A stretch of DNA of 64,000 nt from an uncultured Bacteroidales bacterium (GTDB taxonomy: Bacteria; Bacteroidota; Bacteroidia; Bacteroidales; F082), in assembly GCA_937896505.1 (NCBI GenBank), contig CALBNP010000063.1, positions 28,888 to 92,887 on the forward strand. The letters are read 5' to 3'. Under the pieces are notes generated by a model that saw only the letters and a list, made by a program, of their open reading frames with translations, had not been told where the DNA came from and ran no database searches. Positions 44,626 through 53,727 of the stretch are shown one piece after another; position 1 is the first letter of the stretch, and the number at the start of each line of letters is the position of its first letter. Both the position numbers and the translations under genes were made by a program.

Positions 44626-45617
44626 ATTTCTATCCAATTTGTATTCCTACATTAAATCGCTATGAGCATTTTAAGAAATGTGTTGAATCCTTGGCAAATA
44701 ATACTCATGCTGGGAACACCGAACTTGTGATCGGCTTGGATTATCCCCCTTCGGAGAAATATGCTGAAGGATATCAAAAGATTAAAGAATACATTCCGCA
44801 GATATCTGGATTTAAGAAAGTAACAGTATTTGAGAGAACGAAGAACTATGGGCCAGGTCCGAATTTGCAAGGACTCATCGATTATTGCATAGAACATTAT
44901 AATGCTTATATCTTGACGGAAGACGATAATGTATTCTCTCCTTGTTTTTTGGATTATATGAATAAGGCATTAGAACGATTCCGAGATGATGATGAAATTG
45001 TGTCTATTTCGGGATTTAATCATATCCCGTTTTATGACCAAGGTCCTGCAAATTGTTATTTCAGCAAAAACAATTCAGCTTGGGGAATGGGATTGTGGAA
45101 AGATAAAGAAGAAAAATTTGCAGAATTCCTTGCAAATAATCCAAGATATTATGTTGATATTCTCCATTCTCCAATAAAAGCGTTTAGACTATGTAAAATA
45201 TCTCCGATGAAATATGATATGTTAAATGATATGATTGCAGGGCAGAAAAAATGGGGAGATGTAATGCGATCGGTATTTAACATTATAGAGGGGAAATGTC
45301 AATTGGTACCTGCACTATCTTTGGTTAGAAATGAAGGAAATGATGGTAGTGGCGTTAATTGTGGAGTTGCCGAGGATGATACTTTGTTAAGACAAGTGAT
45401 ATCTGTTGAAAAGTTTTTTAATTTCAGCGATGAAATAGGTTCGTGCAACACTAAAGATAATCGAAGAAATCTCTATCGTGAATTGCTTCCAACTGATAAA
45501 GGACAAAGACGGAAAGAAATTAGAAGAATTTGGAAAAGATATAAGAAAAATGTAAATCCTATTAGAAGAACAAGACTATTCAAATGGGCGAGGAATGTTT
45601 TTCATCGTTATTTTTAA
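44622..45617 (+). CDS. GT-A glycosyltransferase (GNT-I-like/GT2-like)
   Basis: 331 residues. YPICIPTLNRYEHFKKCVESLANN start and TEDDNVFSPCFLDYM with an EDD metal motif, followed by ISGFNHIPF; this resembles the GNT-I-like bacterial group. The basic C-terminus (RRKEIRRIWKRYKK) may contact the membrane. End of the A/T-rich set of three. Confidence 0.8.
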   Translation: MNFYPICIPTLNRYEHFKKCVESLANNTHAGNTELVIGLDYPPSEKYAEGYQKIKEYIPQISGFKKVTVFERTKNYGPGPNLQGLIDYCIEHYNAYILTEDDNVFSPCFLDYMNKALERFRDDDEIVSISGFNHIPFYDQGPANCYFSKNNSAWGMGLWKDKEEKFAEFLANNPRYYVDILHSPIKAFRLCKISPMKYDMLNDMIAGQKKWGDVMRSVFNIIEGKCQLVPALSLVRNEGNDGSGVNCGVAEDDTLLRQVISVEKFFNFSDEIGSCNTKDNRRNLYRELLPTDKGQRRKEIRRIWKRYKKNVNPIRRTRLFKWARNVFHRYF

Positions 45618-45666
45618 AACATTGTTGGATGGGTTTTGGGGTGTTGATAATCAATATTGAGGTATA

Positions 45667-46551
45667 ATGGATCGACCTTTAATTTCCGTCATAGTCCCCA
45701 ATTACAACCATGCCGAGTTTCTCCATCGTCGGATTGACTCGATATTGCAGCAGACTTGTCAGGATTTCGAACTGATACTGCTCGACGACTGTTCGACTGA
45801 CGATAGCGTGAGCATTCTTCGGGAGTATGAACAGAACGGGCATGTGAGCCATATTGTTGTGAATGCGGAGAATAGCGGCAGTCCCTTCGTGCAATGGCAG
45901 CGGGGCTTCGATTTGGCGCATGGTGAATACATCTGTGTGGCTGAAAGCGACGACTGGTGGGAACCCACTATCCTTGAAACCTTGCGTGAAGGTATGCGCG
46001 AGGATGTCGTGCTCTCGGTTTGCCAAGCCAATACCATAAGTGACGAGGGAAAGCTGTTGTATAAGACTGATTTTGGCGTTGATAAAACGACTGTTTTCGA
46101 AGGAAGGGATTTCGTCAGGAAATATCTCTTTGGCGATACTATGCTGGTAAATAGTGGAATGTGCATGTTCCGTAAGGATGTCTTGAAGTATCTTACGGGT
46201 GAACACAAGGAATTCCATAGTGCCGGCGATTGGATGTTTTGGGTTCAGGTGGCCATGCAGGGGAAAGTTGCTGTCTGCCCTGAATATCTTAATAACTTTC
46301 GTCGCAATCCATCGACGGTATCGTCGCACGCTGAATATACCGGAGTCGATATGATGGAAGGTAATCGTATCTGCCGTTATGTGGCGCGACTAATAAAACC
46401 GACATTCAGTGAACGATGGAAAGCGATGAAACAACGCTATGCTTTGTATGTCCGACAACTTCCAATGTATGAAAGTGAGGAGATTCGACGCTCAGTTTGG
46501 CGCGATTTGGTGAAGACCGACTTGCTGGTTTTGCCTATTTTTTTTGTATAA
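45667..46551 (+). CDS. GT2 family glycosyltransferase
   Basis: 294 residues. ISVIVPNYNHAEFLHRRIDSILQQTCQDFELILLDDCSTDDS and ESDDWWEP as the DxD-like site; HSAGDWMFWVQVA is the acceptor-side aspartate block. Higher G+C than the preceding genes by eye, with a 49-base gap, so a cassette boundary is likely here. Confidence 0.9.
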   Translation: MDRPLISVIVPNYNHAEFLHRRIDSILQQTCQDFELILLDDCSTDDSVSILREYEQNGHVSHIVVNAENSGSPFVQWQRGFDLAHGEYICVAESDDWWEPTILETLREGMREDVVLSVCQANTISDEGKLLYKTDFGVDKTTVFEGRDFVRKYLFGDTMLVNSGMCMFRKDVLKYLTGEHKEFHSAGDWMFWVQVAMQGKVAVCPEYLNNFRRNPSTVSSHAEYTGVDMMEGNRICRYVARLIKPTFSERWKAMKQRYALYVRQLPMYESEEIRRSVWRDLVKTDLLVLPIFFV

Positions 46552-46563
46552 AAAGCTCAAGAA

Positions 46564-47544
46564 ATGAATCATCAGCCGTTTGTAAGCATAATCATCCCAA
46601 CCTATAATAGGTCGTCGCTGATTTCAATCACGCTTGATAGTCTTCTGGCGCAGACTTATCCATCCGACAAGTATGAAATTGTTGTTGTAGATAATCATTC
46701 GACCGATGAAACGGCAACAATTGTTAAGGATTATGAGCAGAGGACAGAAGGCCGTGTTCGTTATTTTTATGAAGGCCGACAAGGTTCGCACTATGCGCGT
46801 AATAATGTCGTCAAGCATGTGAGAGGCGAGCTGCTTTATTTCACTGATGATGACATGATTACCGATGCGCACGCCTTAGAGGAACTGGTTCGGGTGATGG
46901 TGGAGCATCCAGAAGTCGGGACGGCAACAGGGCGGGTCTTGCCCAAATGGCAGGAGCAACCGTCTGAATGGCTTTTGCATTATTTCGTCAACGGCATGCT
47001 TAGCTTGTTTGATTTGGATGAGGAATTGTATGTGGGCGATACGGATTGTGGCATTTTCAGCTGTCATCAGATGGTGCGGAAGGACTTGTTCGTGCAGGCT
47101 GGAGGCTATAATCCCGACATCGTTGATGGGGAATGGCTTGGCGATAATGAGACGGGCCTGTGCATCAAAATCAAGAAGCTCGGCGCGAAGTTCGCGTTTA
47201 CGCATAAGTCGGAGACTTTGCATATAATTCCGCCTCGCAGGATGACCCAGGAGTATTTCAACAAGCGTTTCGCCAACCAAGGGAATTGCGATTCATATAC
47301 TAACTACAGACAATGCCGTTTTTCAGACAAGGAACTGTTGAGGCAAAATAGGCAATTCGCCATGAAGTGGGTTAAGAAGTTGGCAAGGCTTGTTGCCCAT
47401 AAGGTTTTAGGCCGTGACAAATGGCATGTTGACCGAGCCTATTTGGATTATTACAGAAACCGTATCCGCTATAACAATCGGATCATAAATGACCCCCAAT
47501 GGCGCGAGATGGTATTGATTGATAATTGGATAGATAAAGAATAA
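46564..47544 (+). CDS. GT2 family glycosyltransferase
   Basis: 326 residues. VSIIIPTYNRSSLISITLDSLLAQTYPSDKYEIVVVDNHSTDET, then FTDDDMI as the DxD site, and a later GDNETGLCIKIKKLG block. It resembles Bacteroidota GT2 enzymes of the WcaA-like kind. Twelve bases after the previous gene. Confidence 0.9.
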   Translation: MNHQPFVSIIIPTYNRSSLISITLDSLLAQTYPSDKYEIVVVDNHSTDETATIVKDYEQRTEGRVRYFYEGRQGSHYARNNVVKHVRGELLYFTDDDMITDAHALEELVRVMVEHPEVGTATGRVLPKWQEQPSEWLLHYFVNGMLSLFDLDEELYVGDTDCGIFSCHQMVRKDLFVQAGGYNPDIVDGEWLGDNETGLCIKIKKLGAKFAFTHKSETLHIIPPRRMTQEYFNKRFANQGNCDSYTNYRQCRFSDKELLRQNRQFAMKWVKKLARLVAHKVLGRDKWHVDRAYLDYYRNRIRYNNRIINDPQWREMVLIDNWIDKE

Positions 47545-47552
47545 AAAAGAAA

Positions 47553-47571
47553 TATGTTAGAGCAAATCAAT
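47553..47571 (+). repeat. 19-bp start-region repeat, copy 1
   Basis: TATGTTAGAGCAAATCAAT, identical to 49007-49025. Contains the ATG and codes MLEQIN. Confidence 0.9.
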
Positions 47572-48996
47572 AAAAACAAAAAGGCCATTGCTGTAATTCT
47601 GTTTATTGCCAATGTCAGTTTCATCTGCTACTACTTGATGCTTGCCATCTTCAATCGTCCTTCTCAGGATGACTGGATTTTCCTCAAGGCTATCAATTCA
47701 AATAGTATGACTGATTTTTTGTCTTATACTTATCAACATCAGTCGGGAAGGTTGACAGGCTATTTTTTGCATACCATCAATTTCTCGATTTTTGATGCGG
47801 GGAATATCGCATTGGCTATGCCTATACTTAGTTATTCGTTGTCAGTGTTTTTTATGTATTTGATAATCAAAAGGATTGTAGGTGCAAATAAACTGTTGAA
47901 TGCAAGTCTGTCGTTTTTCATGGTAAATATCCTGATAATATGCAATTTCGAGTTTTCTGCTTTTTATTGGTGCTGTGCATCATTGGGGATTTGGAACGCA
48001 ATTCTGTATGTTTATTTGTTCGTTCTGCTGGTCGATTACAAAGATTTGGTGTCAGATAAGATTCAAATAGTTGTAATTACTTTGATTGAAGCATTCGCAT
48101 CTGAAGTATTCACTCCGTTGTTTGCAGGTCTTCTGTTTTTGGTGTTGCTGTTTAGATTTATGAAGTTGAAATCACTGAAACAATTATTGTGTAATACTGG
48201 AAACAAATGGATTTCGGCTACTATTGTGGTTCTGTTGATAGGTACTGCTATCGTTGTTGCGGCACCAGGTAATTATGAACGAGCTTCTGAAGAGATTTAT
48301 GTCCATCCATCCTCAATCATGCATTTCTTGGCGATTTGGATTAAGAATATCGCAGTGTATTTCTATCTTTTTGCGTTTAAGCTACCTTACATGTTGGGCG
48401 CGGTAGCTGTTATGTTTGTTGTTGGTATGAATGGGGCAAAGTTCCCTATCAAATGCAGTTATAAACAATTCGCTGTTTATTCGGGTCTTTTGTATCTGGT
48501 TTTCGTCGTTTTGTCAGTTTTCCCGATGGCTTACATCATGTCAGGGTTCGGTTTCCATAGGTTTTATACTCCTTGTATATTTGTGGGGATGGTGATTTTG
48601 GCAATGCACGGATGGAAGCTGGGCGAGGCGTGCCGCGAAAAAGAATGGACTGTGAAAAATGTGCCAATAATAACGGTGATGTATCTTGTTCTGATAACTG
48701 GTGCGATGGTTTTCAAATTGTGTTATGATACGCCTATAGCAAAAGCATACGCCGAAAGTGTTGATAAACGGACTGAGATGATAATGGAGCACAAGAATAA
48801 TGGTGATAAGTCGCCACTTGAGTTGGATAAGCTGTCGGATGTCCATTCAGTGAATTTTAAGTACTTGGTTACACGTAGGGTAAAGCCAGTGTTGTATCTG
48901 TCTGACGAAATTAGTGTTGATCCAAATTCATACAGCAATATGTGCATATCAGGTTATTATGATTTGGATTTCCAGATAATGTTGAAGCAAGAATAG
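47554..48996 (+). CDS. Multi-pass membrane protein, probable GT-C-like enzyme (DUF6056-like)
   Basis: 480 residues, about ten membrane helices. The first extracytoplasmic loop has RPSQDDWIF, an acidic pair in the position of the GT-C catalytic site, and SGRLTGYFLH follows, a pattern I associate with DUF6056-type proteins. The first six residues MLEQIN match those of the next, unrelated gene exactly at the DNA level. Probably modifies the glycan outside the inner membrane, using a lipid-linked sugar. Confidence 0.72.
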   Translation: MLEQINKNKKAIAVILFIANVSFICYYLMLAIFNRPSQDDWIFLKAINSNSMTDFLSYTYQHQSGRLTGYFLHTINFSIFDAGNIALAMPILSYSLSVFFMYLIIKRIVGANKLLNASLSFFMVNILIICNFEFSAFYWCCASLGIWNAILYVYLFVLLVDYKDLVSDKIQIVVITLIEAFASEVFTPLFAGLLFLVLLFRFMKLKSLKQLLCNTGNKWISATIVVLLIGTAIVVAAPGNYERASEEIYVHPSSIMHFLAIWIKNIAVYFYLFAFKLPYMLGAVAVMFVVGMNGAKFPIKCSYKQFAVYSGLLYLVFVVLSVFPMAYIMSGFGFHRFYTPCIFVGMVILAMHGWKLGEACREKEWTVKNVPIITVMYLVLITGAMVFKLCYDTPIAKAYAESVDKRTEMIMEHKNNGDKSPLELDKLSDVHSVNFKYLVTRRVKPVLYLSDEISVDPNSYSNMCISGYYDLDFQIMLKQE

Positions 48997-49006
48997 ATGA
49001 TAAAAT

Positions 49007-49025
49007 TATGTTAGAGCAAATCAAT
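49007..49025 (+). repeat. 19-bp start-region repeat, copy 2
   Basis: Identical to 47553-47571; marks the start of the cupin-like gene. Confidence 0.9.
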
Positions 49026-49436
49026 CATAACGATAAGATGCTCGGGTTGATTATCCGTGCAAACTACAGGAAAGAAGGGATAGCATTCTTCACCCCTGAC
49101 GATTTTTCACAACAGGTGGGTTACATGAACCGCCCTAAGGACTATGTGATTCCGCCTCATGTCCACAATCTTGTGTTGCGTAGCATCGACCTCACTCAAG
49201 AGGTGCTCGTGGTGCGCTCGGGCAAGGTTCGTGTCGATTTCTATGATGATGATAGGAACTATTTGGAGAGCCGTATTGCCGAGACTGGCGATATCATCCT
49301 GCTCGCTCATGGTGGTCATGGATTCAAGATGTTGGAACCGACGGAGATGGTGGAGGTCAAGCAGGGACCTTACAGTGGCGAGATGGACAAGGTCAGGTTC
49401 GAGCCTGTCAGCGATGATCGAGTGGTCATGAAGTAA
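49008..49436 (+). CDS. Cupin-like protein
   Basis: 142 residues. A double-stranded beta-helix is suggested by IPPHVHN, VVRSGKVRVDFYDDD, ETGDIILLAHGGHGF and EVKQGPYSGEMDKVRF. Small cupins like this occur in many polysaccharide loci; some are sugar epimerases or isomerases, others have no known activity. Followed by the repeat array. Confidence 0.7.
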   Translation: MLEQINHNDKMLGLIIRANYRKEGIAFFTPDDFSQQVGYMNRPKDYVIPPHVHNLVLRSIDLTQEVLVVRSGKVRVDFYDDDRNYLESRIAETGDIILLAHGGHGFKMLEPTEMVEVKQGPYSGEMDKVRFEPVSDDRVVMK

Positions 49437-49482
49437 TCAAGTGCTATCGAAATAGAATAATGATATTGTAGCTTTTATTTGT

Positions 49483-49878
49483 AAGACAATTAGGGTCAAT
49501 TAAGCGTCAATTATTTTGCGACTGTGTTGAACAGATAGAAACGGCTTCGCCGCAAAATTGACCAGAATTGACGATGAATTGTCTTGGAAGAGAAAAAGAC
49601 AGTGTTATTTTGTTGTAAGACAATTAGGGTCAATTAAACGTCAATTATTTTGCGACCGTGTCGCTCCTTAAAGTGAACAGATAGAAGCGGCTGCGCCGCA
49701 AAAATTGACCAGAATTGACGCAAATTGTCTTGGAAGAGGAAAAAAAGCAATGTTATTTTGTTGGAAGACAATTAGGGTCAATTAAACGTCAATTATTTTG
49801 CGACCGTGTCGCTCCTTAAAGTGAACAGATAGAAGCGGCTTCGCCGCAAATTGACCAAAATTGACGATGAATTGTCTT
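49483..49878 (+). repeat. Array of three hairpin repeats (array A)
   Basis: Units at 49483-49585, 49617-49731 and 49765-49878. Each begins AAGACAATTAGGGTCAATT and ends AATTGAC...AATTGTCTT, so the two ends can pair through three AATTGAC/AATTGTCTT blocks. The loop contains TTTTGCGAC and a CGGCTTCGCCG or CGGCTGCGCCG hairpin. Spacers are related to GGAAGAGAAAAAGACAGTG. They fill the 474-base gap 49437-49910, in which no gene is seen. Confidence 0.9.
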
Positions 49879-49910
49879 TGAAAAGAGAAAAAAAGAATTG
49901 TAGTTATATA

Positions 49911-51029
49911 ATGGAAAAATTCATACCAGTGTGCGAGCCTTCGTTGCTCGGAAATGAACTGAAATACGTGACCGATGCCGTCTCTACAGGATGGATTTCA
50001 TCGGCAGGGAAATATGTTACAGAGTTTGAAAGGCAGTTCGCTGAATATTGCGGCTGCAAATATGGCGTGGCCGTGTGCAACGGGACCGTGGCACTCCACC
50101 TCGCCCTTGTAGCACTCGGCATCGGCAAAGGCGATGAGGTGATTGTGCCGACATTTACCATGATTGCCTCGGCATTTGCAGTGTGCTACACAGGTGCTAC
50201 TCCCGTTTTTGTGGATGCCGACCCTGACACTTGGAACATCGACGCGGCCAAGATAGAGGAGAAGATTACGCCTCGCACCAAGGCCATCATGCCGGTGCAT
50301 ATCTTCGGACAGATGTGTGAGATGGACAGGATTGAAGAGATAGCGAAGAAACACCATCTTCTCATTGTTGAAGACGCAGCCGAAGCCCATGGCGCCACCT
50401 ATAATGGAAAGAAAGCAGGGGCGTTTTCCGACATCGGCTCGTTCAGCTTCTTCGCGAACAAGAACATCACGACAGGCGAGGGCGGAATGGTCGTGACCAA
50501 CGATGATGGTCTTTACGACAAGATAAGGTATTACAAGAATGTGTGTTTCCCGCTGACAGGCGGACGCAACTACACGCATGACGACATAGGCTTCAATTAC
50601 AGGATGAGTAATGTGGTGGCAGCCATCGGTCTCGCGCAGGTTGAGAAAGCCGACGACTACAAGCGCATGCGACAGCATAATCACGAGTTGTATCGCAAAT
50701 ATTTGGCCGATGTGCCGGGAATCAGGTTCCAGAAGGTGTTGCCTCAGGCCGAGAGTGTGGCTTGGATGAATGCCATCGTGATTGACCCATCGGAATATGG
50801 CCACACGAAAGATGAGTTGATGGCCCATCTGAAAGAAAACGGCATCGATACGCGCCTGTTGTTCAACGGGATGCACAATCAGAAGTCGATGCGCGACTTC
50901 GGCTGCGACTGTTCAGGACAATATCCTGTAAGCGATTGGCTCACTGCCAACGGATTCTACTTGCCATCGGCAAGCACGCTGAAGGAAGATGAGATTGCAT
51001 GGATTTGTGAGGTGATACGGAATTTTTGA
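49911..51029 (+). CDS. per: GDP-perosamine synthase-like aminotransferase
   Basis: 372 residues, DegT fold. IPVCEPSLLGNELKYVTDAVSTGWISSAGKYVTEFE matches the RfbE/Per N-terminus; VEDAAEAHGA and SFSFFANKNITTGEGGM hold the PLP site. Per aminates GDP-4-keto-6-deoxymannose, the Gmd product, to GDP-perosamine; gmd lies 29 kb upstream. The start at 49911 is chosen since upstream in-frame codons from 49851 are repeat sequence. Forms a cassette with the next gene between arrays A and B. Confidence 0.86.
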   Translation: MEKFIPVCEPSLLGNELKYVTDAVSTGWISSAGKYVTEFERQFAEYCGCKYGVAVCNGTVALHLALVALGIGKGDEVIVPTFTMIASAFAVCYTGATPVFVDADPDTWNIDAAKIEEKITPRTKAIMPVHIFGQMCEMDRIEEIAKKHHLLIVEDAAEAHGATYNGKKAGAFSDIGSFSFFANKNITTGEGGMVVTNDDGLYDKIRYYKNVCFPLTGGRNYTHDDIGFNYRMSNVVAAIGLAQVEKADDYKRMRQHNHELYRKYLADVPGIRFQKVLPQAESVAWMNAIVIDPSEYGHTKDELMAHLKENGIDTRLLFNGMHNQKSMRDFGCDCSGQYPVSDWLTANGFYLPSASTLKEDEIAWICEVIRNF

Positions 51030-51047
51030 GAAATACAATGTTATGGT

Positions 51048-52193
51048 ATGTTAGTCATCATCACCCCAAATACTGATACTTTCACCAATCCCACGATGGT
51101 GTCGTTGCGCGGCTATCTCCGTGAGAAGAGGCAAGAAGTGACTCTGTTCGGGCCGCAGCAGGAATTGGAATGCCCTGAAGAGTTCGGTTTCCTTAGGTTG
51201 GAAGAGACATGTTTCAAGCTCTCGTTTCGGAATCCTAAGTTCTGGCGTGCCCAAATCCGTTCTTATCGAAAGGTGCGTGGCGCTATTGGCAATGGCGAGG
51301 GGAGTGTGCTATTGGCTGTTGATCCATTGGGGCTGGTCATTGCTGGAAGAATCAAGAAGTATCTTTGCCCGAAAGCCAAGCTCAGCTACTTGTCGTATGA
51401 GATTTTCTTTGCCGACGAGTTGAGCGGCCATTATCTGAAACTCAAGCAAAAGGAGATCTGTTATTCTAAATATATCGATGCCTTGCTTAGCCAAGATGCC
51501 ACCCGTCGCGATTTGTTGTTCGCCGAGAATCATTTCACTTTGCCAGATGACAAAGTGGCATTGGTTCCGGTGAGTTCATCGCCCATCGAAGGTGTCTCGC
51601 CTTGGGATATTCATGAATTCATGGGCATCGACAGGTCGAAAAAGTTGGTGGTCTATTCGGGTAGTGTAGGCAATTGGTGTGGAACTGCTTGTATTATTGA
51701 AGCGTTAGAGAGTGGCCATTGGCCTGCCGATTGGCACTTGGTGTTTCATTGCCGGAAGATTTCTGAAACAGGGAATGCCTTGTTTGGTAAACTCGCTGCG
51801 TTGGATGCCGATTCGGAGGTGCCTTTCTCGCTTCACACCGAGCCTTTCGGTCCGTTGAGCGAGTTGGCTTCGTTCCTTAGTGGCTTCGATGCAGCCCTTG
51901 CCTTGTATTTCCCGAATCGGGAGAATCCATACTATGGCAAGAATATGGAAGAGATTGGCCTTTCGTCGGGCAAGTTCGCCATGTATATGATGCTGGGCTT
52001 GCCGACCTTGGTGACATCGTGCAAGATATATGATGCTTTGTTGAAACAATACGATTTCGGAGCTTCGGTTAGTGATGCCAAGAGTCTCTGCCAGTCATTG
52101 GAAAAGGCTGATTTCAAGCCAGCAGAGGCCAGGAGACTCTATGAGGAAGTGCTCCAGCCGAGAGTCAGTGAATTTGAAAAGCTGATTTGCTAA
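51048..52193 (+). CDS. GT-B glycosyltransferase
   Basis: 381 residues. LVIITPNTDTFTNPTMVSLRGYLREKRQEVTLFG start, a Rossmann-like centre with VVYSGSVGNWCGTACIIEAL, and a C-terminal EIGLSSGKFAMYMMLGLPTLVTS donor region like that of GT4 enzymes. Together with the perosamine synthase just upstream, it may be the perosamine transferase. Confidence 0.78.
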   Translation: MLVIITPNTDTFTNPTMVSLRGYLREKRQEVTLFGPQQELECPEEFGFLRLEETCFKLSFRNPKFWRAQIRSYRKVRGAIGNGEGSVLLAVDPLGLVIAGRIKKYLCPKAKLSYLSYEIFFADELSGHYLKLKQKEICYSKYIDALLSQDATRRDLLFAENHFTLPDDKVALVPVSSSPIEGVSPWDIHEFMGIDRSKKLVVYSGSVGNWCGTACIIEALESGHWPADWHLVFHCRKISETGNALFGKLAALDADSEVPFSLHTEPFGPLSELASFLSGFDAALALYFPNRENPYYGKNMEEIGLSSGKFAMYMMLGLPTLVTSCKIYDALLKQYDFGASVSDAKSLCQSLEKADFKPAEARRLYEEVLQPRVSEFEKLIC

Positions 52194-52219
52194 TAACGAA
52201 AGATTCGGTTTCTGTTTGA

Positions 52220-52531
52220 AAGACAATTAAGGTCAATTAGACGTCAATTTGATGTCAAGGATGTAGAGAATTGACTGAAATTGACGATGAATTATCTTGG
52301 AAAAGAGAAAAAGACAATGCTATTTTGTTGGAAGACAATTAGGGTCAATTAGACGTCAATTTGATGTCAAGAATGCAGAAAATTGACCTAAATTGACGAT
52401 GAATTGTCTTGGGAAAGAGAAAAAGACAATGCTGTTTTGTTGGAAGACAATTAGGGTCAATTAAACGTCAATTCGATGTCAAGAATGCAGAGGATGTAGA
52501 GAATTGACCGAAATTGACGATGAATTGTCTT
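52220..52531 (+). repeat. Array of three hairpin repeats (array B)
   Basis: Units at 52220-52298, 52332-52410 and 52444-52531, spaced 112 bases start to start. Same outer arms as array A (AAGACAATT...AATTGTCTT; first unit AATTATCTT) but with a short loop containing GATGTCAAG instead of the TTTTGCGAC loop. They fill most of the 382-base gap 52194-52575; no gene seen there. Confidence 0.9.
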
Positions 52532-52575
52532 GAAATAAACAATCATGGTTTTATATTAGAGGACAATAAAGTAAA

Positions 52576-53565
52576 ATGTCAAAACAAGATTCGCTTATAT
52601 TAAAGGGAATAGGGATTTGTGCAATGTTGGCGTTGCATCTGTTTGGCTATCCTATTTGCAAAATATGCGTGGCACTATTTATTTTTGTTAGTGGGTATGG
52701 GATGGCTTCTGGATATTCGAAATTGATTGAGAATGAAGCACCTGGGATAAAACCGACAATTTTTTTCTTGTATAAGAGAATCAAGAAATTCTATCTGAGC
52801 TTTTGGCCCATATTTGTTGTTTTTGTTTCTATTAGCATTTTTGTTTTCAAAAGATATCCAGATGAAGCCTATGGAGCAAATGGAATAGAAAGACTGATTC
52901 TTGACTTCTTTTGCATAGGTAATTATAACTATGATGTCCAATGGTGGTTCAATACCCAAATATTGATACTTTATTTGCTTTTTCCTTTCCTGTTCATCTT
53001 GACAAAAAAGTTACCATGTATTACTTTGTGCGTTTCGCTTCTGCTTACTAAATTCGCAATCTGGGAACGCTATTCGCCATTGTTTTCCAATTATCCTTTT
53101 ATGTTTCAAGTCTATCAATTGAATATGATGCTTTTCGTGTTCATTGCAGGAATTTTTCTCGCCTTGAATTGGAATAAAATCAATAATGTTTTAAGACCGA
53201 GTCTATTTATTCCACTATGTTTGATATTGCTCGCTTTTTTCACCTATTCTCATTTTGACACACGAATTCCTTTTATTCATGGCTGGAGATCGGAGGCGTT
53301 TATTCTGTTTTTTCTTGCGTTATTGGTGTCACGTGTCCCATCTGCGATAAAGAATAAATTCCATTTGTTTGAGTTTCTGGGCAAACATTCGTCAAACATC
53401 TATTTCTTCCATTGGTTCATCTTGAATTGGTGGCTTCAAGATTTTTTGAATGGAATAGGGAAACCCGTTTTGGTTTTCATCGTTTCGATGATTATCTGCG
53501 TTTGTATAAGTCTGATTATTGAAAAATGTAAATCTTTAGTAAAGTATGATAGATTGTATTTATGA
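52576..53565 (+). CDS. Acyltransferase family 3 membrane protein
   Basis: 329 residues with about ten membrane helices. Near the N-terminus LKGIGICAMLALHLFG carries the family His; LFIFVSGYGMASGYS follows, and FLGKHSSNIYFFHWFILN near the C-terminus is also typical. Family 3 enzymes move acetyl or other acyl groups across the membrane onto sugars (OatA, Oac). Its stop overlaps a truncated GT2 gene. Confidence 0.85.
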   Translation: MSKQDSLILKGIGICAMLALHLFGYPICKICVALFIFVSGYGMASGYSKLIENEAPGIKPTIFFLYKRIKKFYLSFWPIFVVFVSISIFVFKRYPDEAYGANGIERLILDFFCIGNYNYDVQWWFNTQILILYLLFPFLFILTKKLPCITLCVSLLLTKFAIWERYSPLFSNYPFMFQVYQLNMMLFVFIAGIFLALNWNKINNVLRPSLFIPLCLILLAFFTYSHFDTRIPFIHGWRSEAFILFFLALLVSRVPSAIKNKFHLFEFLGKHSSNIYFFHWFILNWWLQDFLNGIGKPVLVFIVSMIICVCISLIIEKCKSLVKYDRLYL

Positions 53566-53717
53566 ACGCGAAAGTTAGTATTATCACCGTCTGCTACAAC
53601 AACCGAGAAGGTCTCCGTGAGACCGCTGAGAGTGTGAAGAAGCAGACCTACAAGGATTACGAGTTCATCGTGATTGATGGCGGCTCCACGGATGGTGGGC
53701 GTTTTAATATAATTTAA
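53562..53717 (+). pseudogene. Truncated GT2 glycosyltransferase relic
   Basis: 51 codons: MNAKVSIITVCYNNREGLRE ... FIVIDGGSTDGG, then RFNII and stop. This is the first nucleotide-binding block of a GT2 enzyme, cut right after IDGGSTDG. It begins by ATGA overlap with the acyltransferase gene, so it was once the next gene of that operon. An intact, only distantly similar GT2 follows at 54792. Confidence 0.88.
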
Positions 53718-53727
53718 ATAATCAGTT

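Noticed and set aside
52220..52531. Regularly spaced repeats that could be a CRISPR array
   Set aside because: The units are palindromes of 79-88 bases with conserved spacers of the same sequence, not short repeats with unique spacers, and no cas genes are present.
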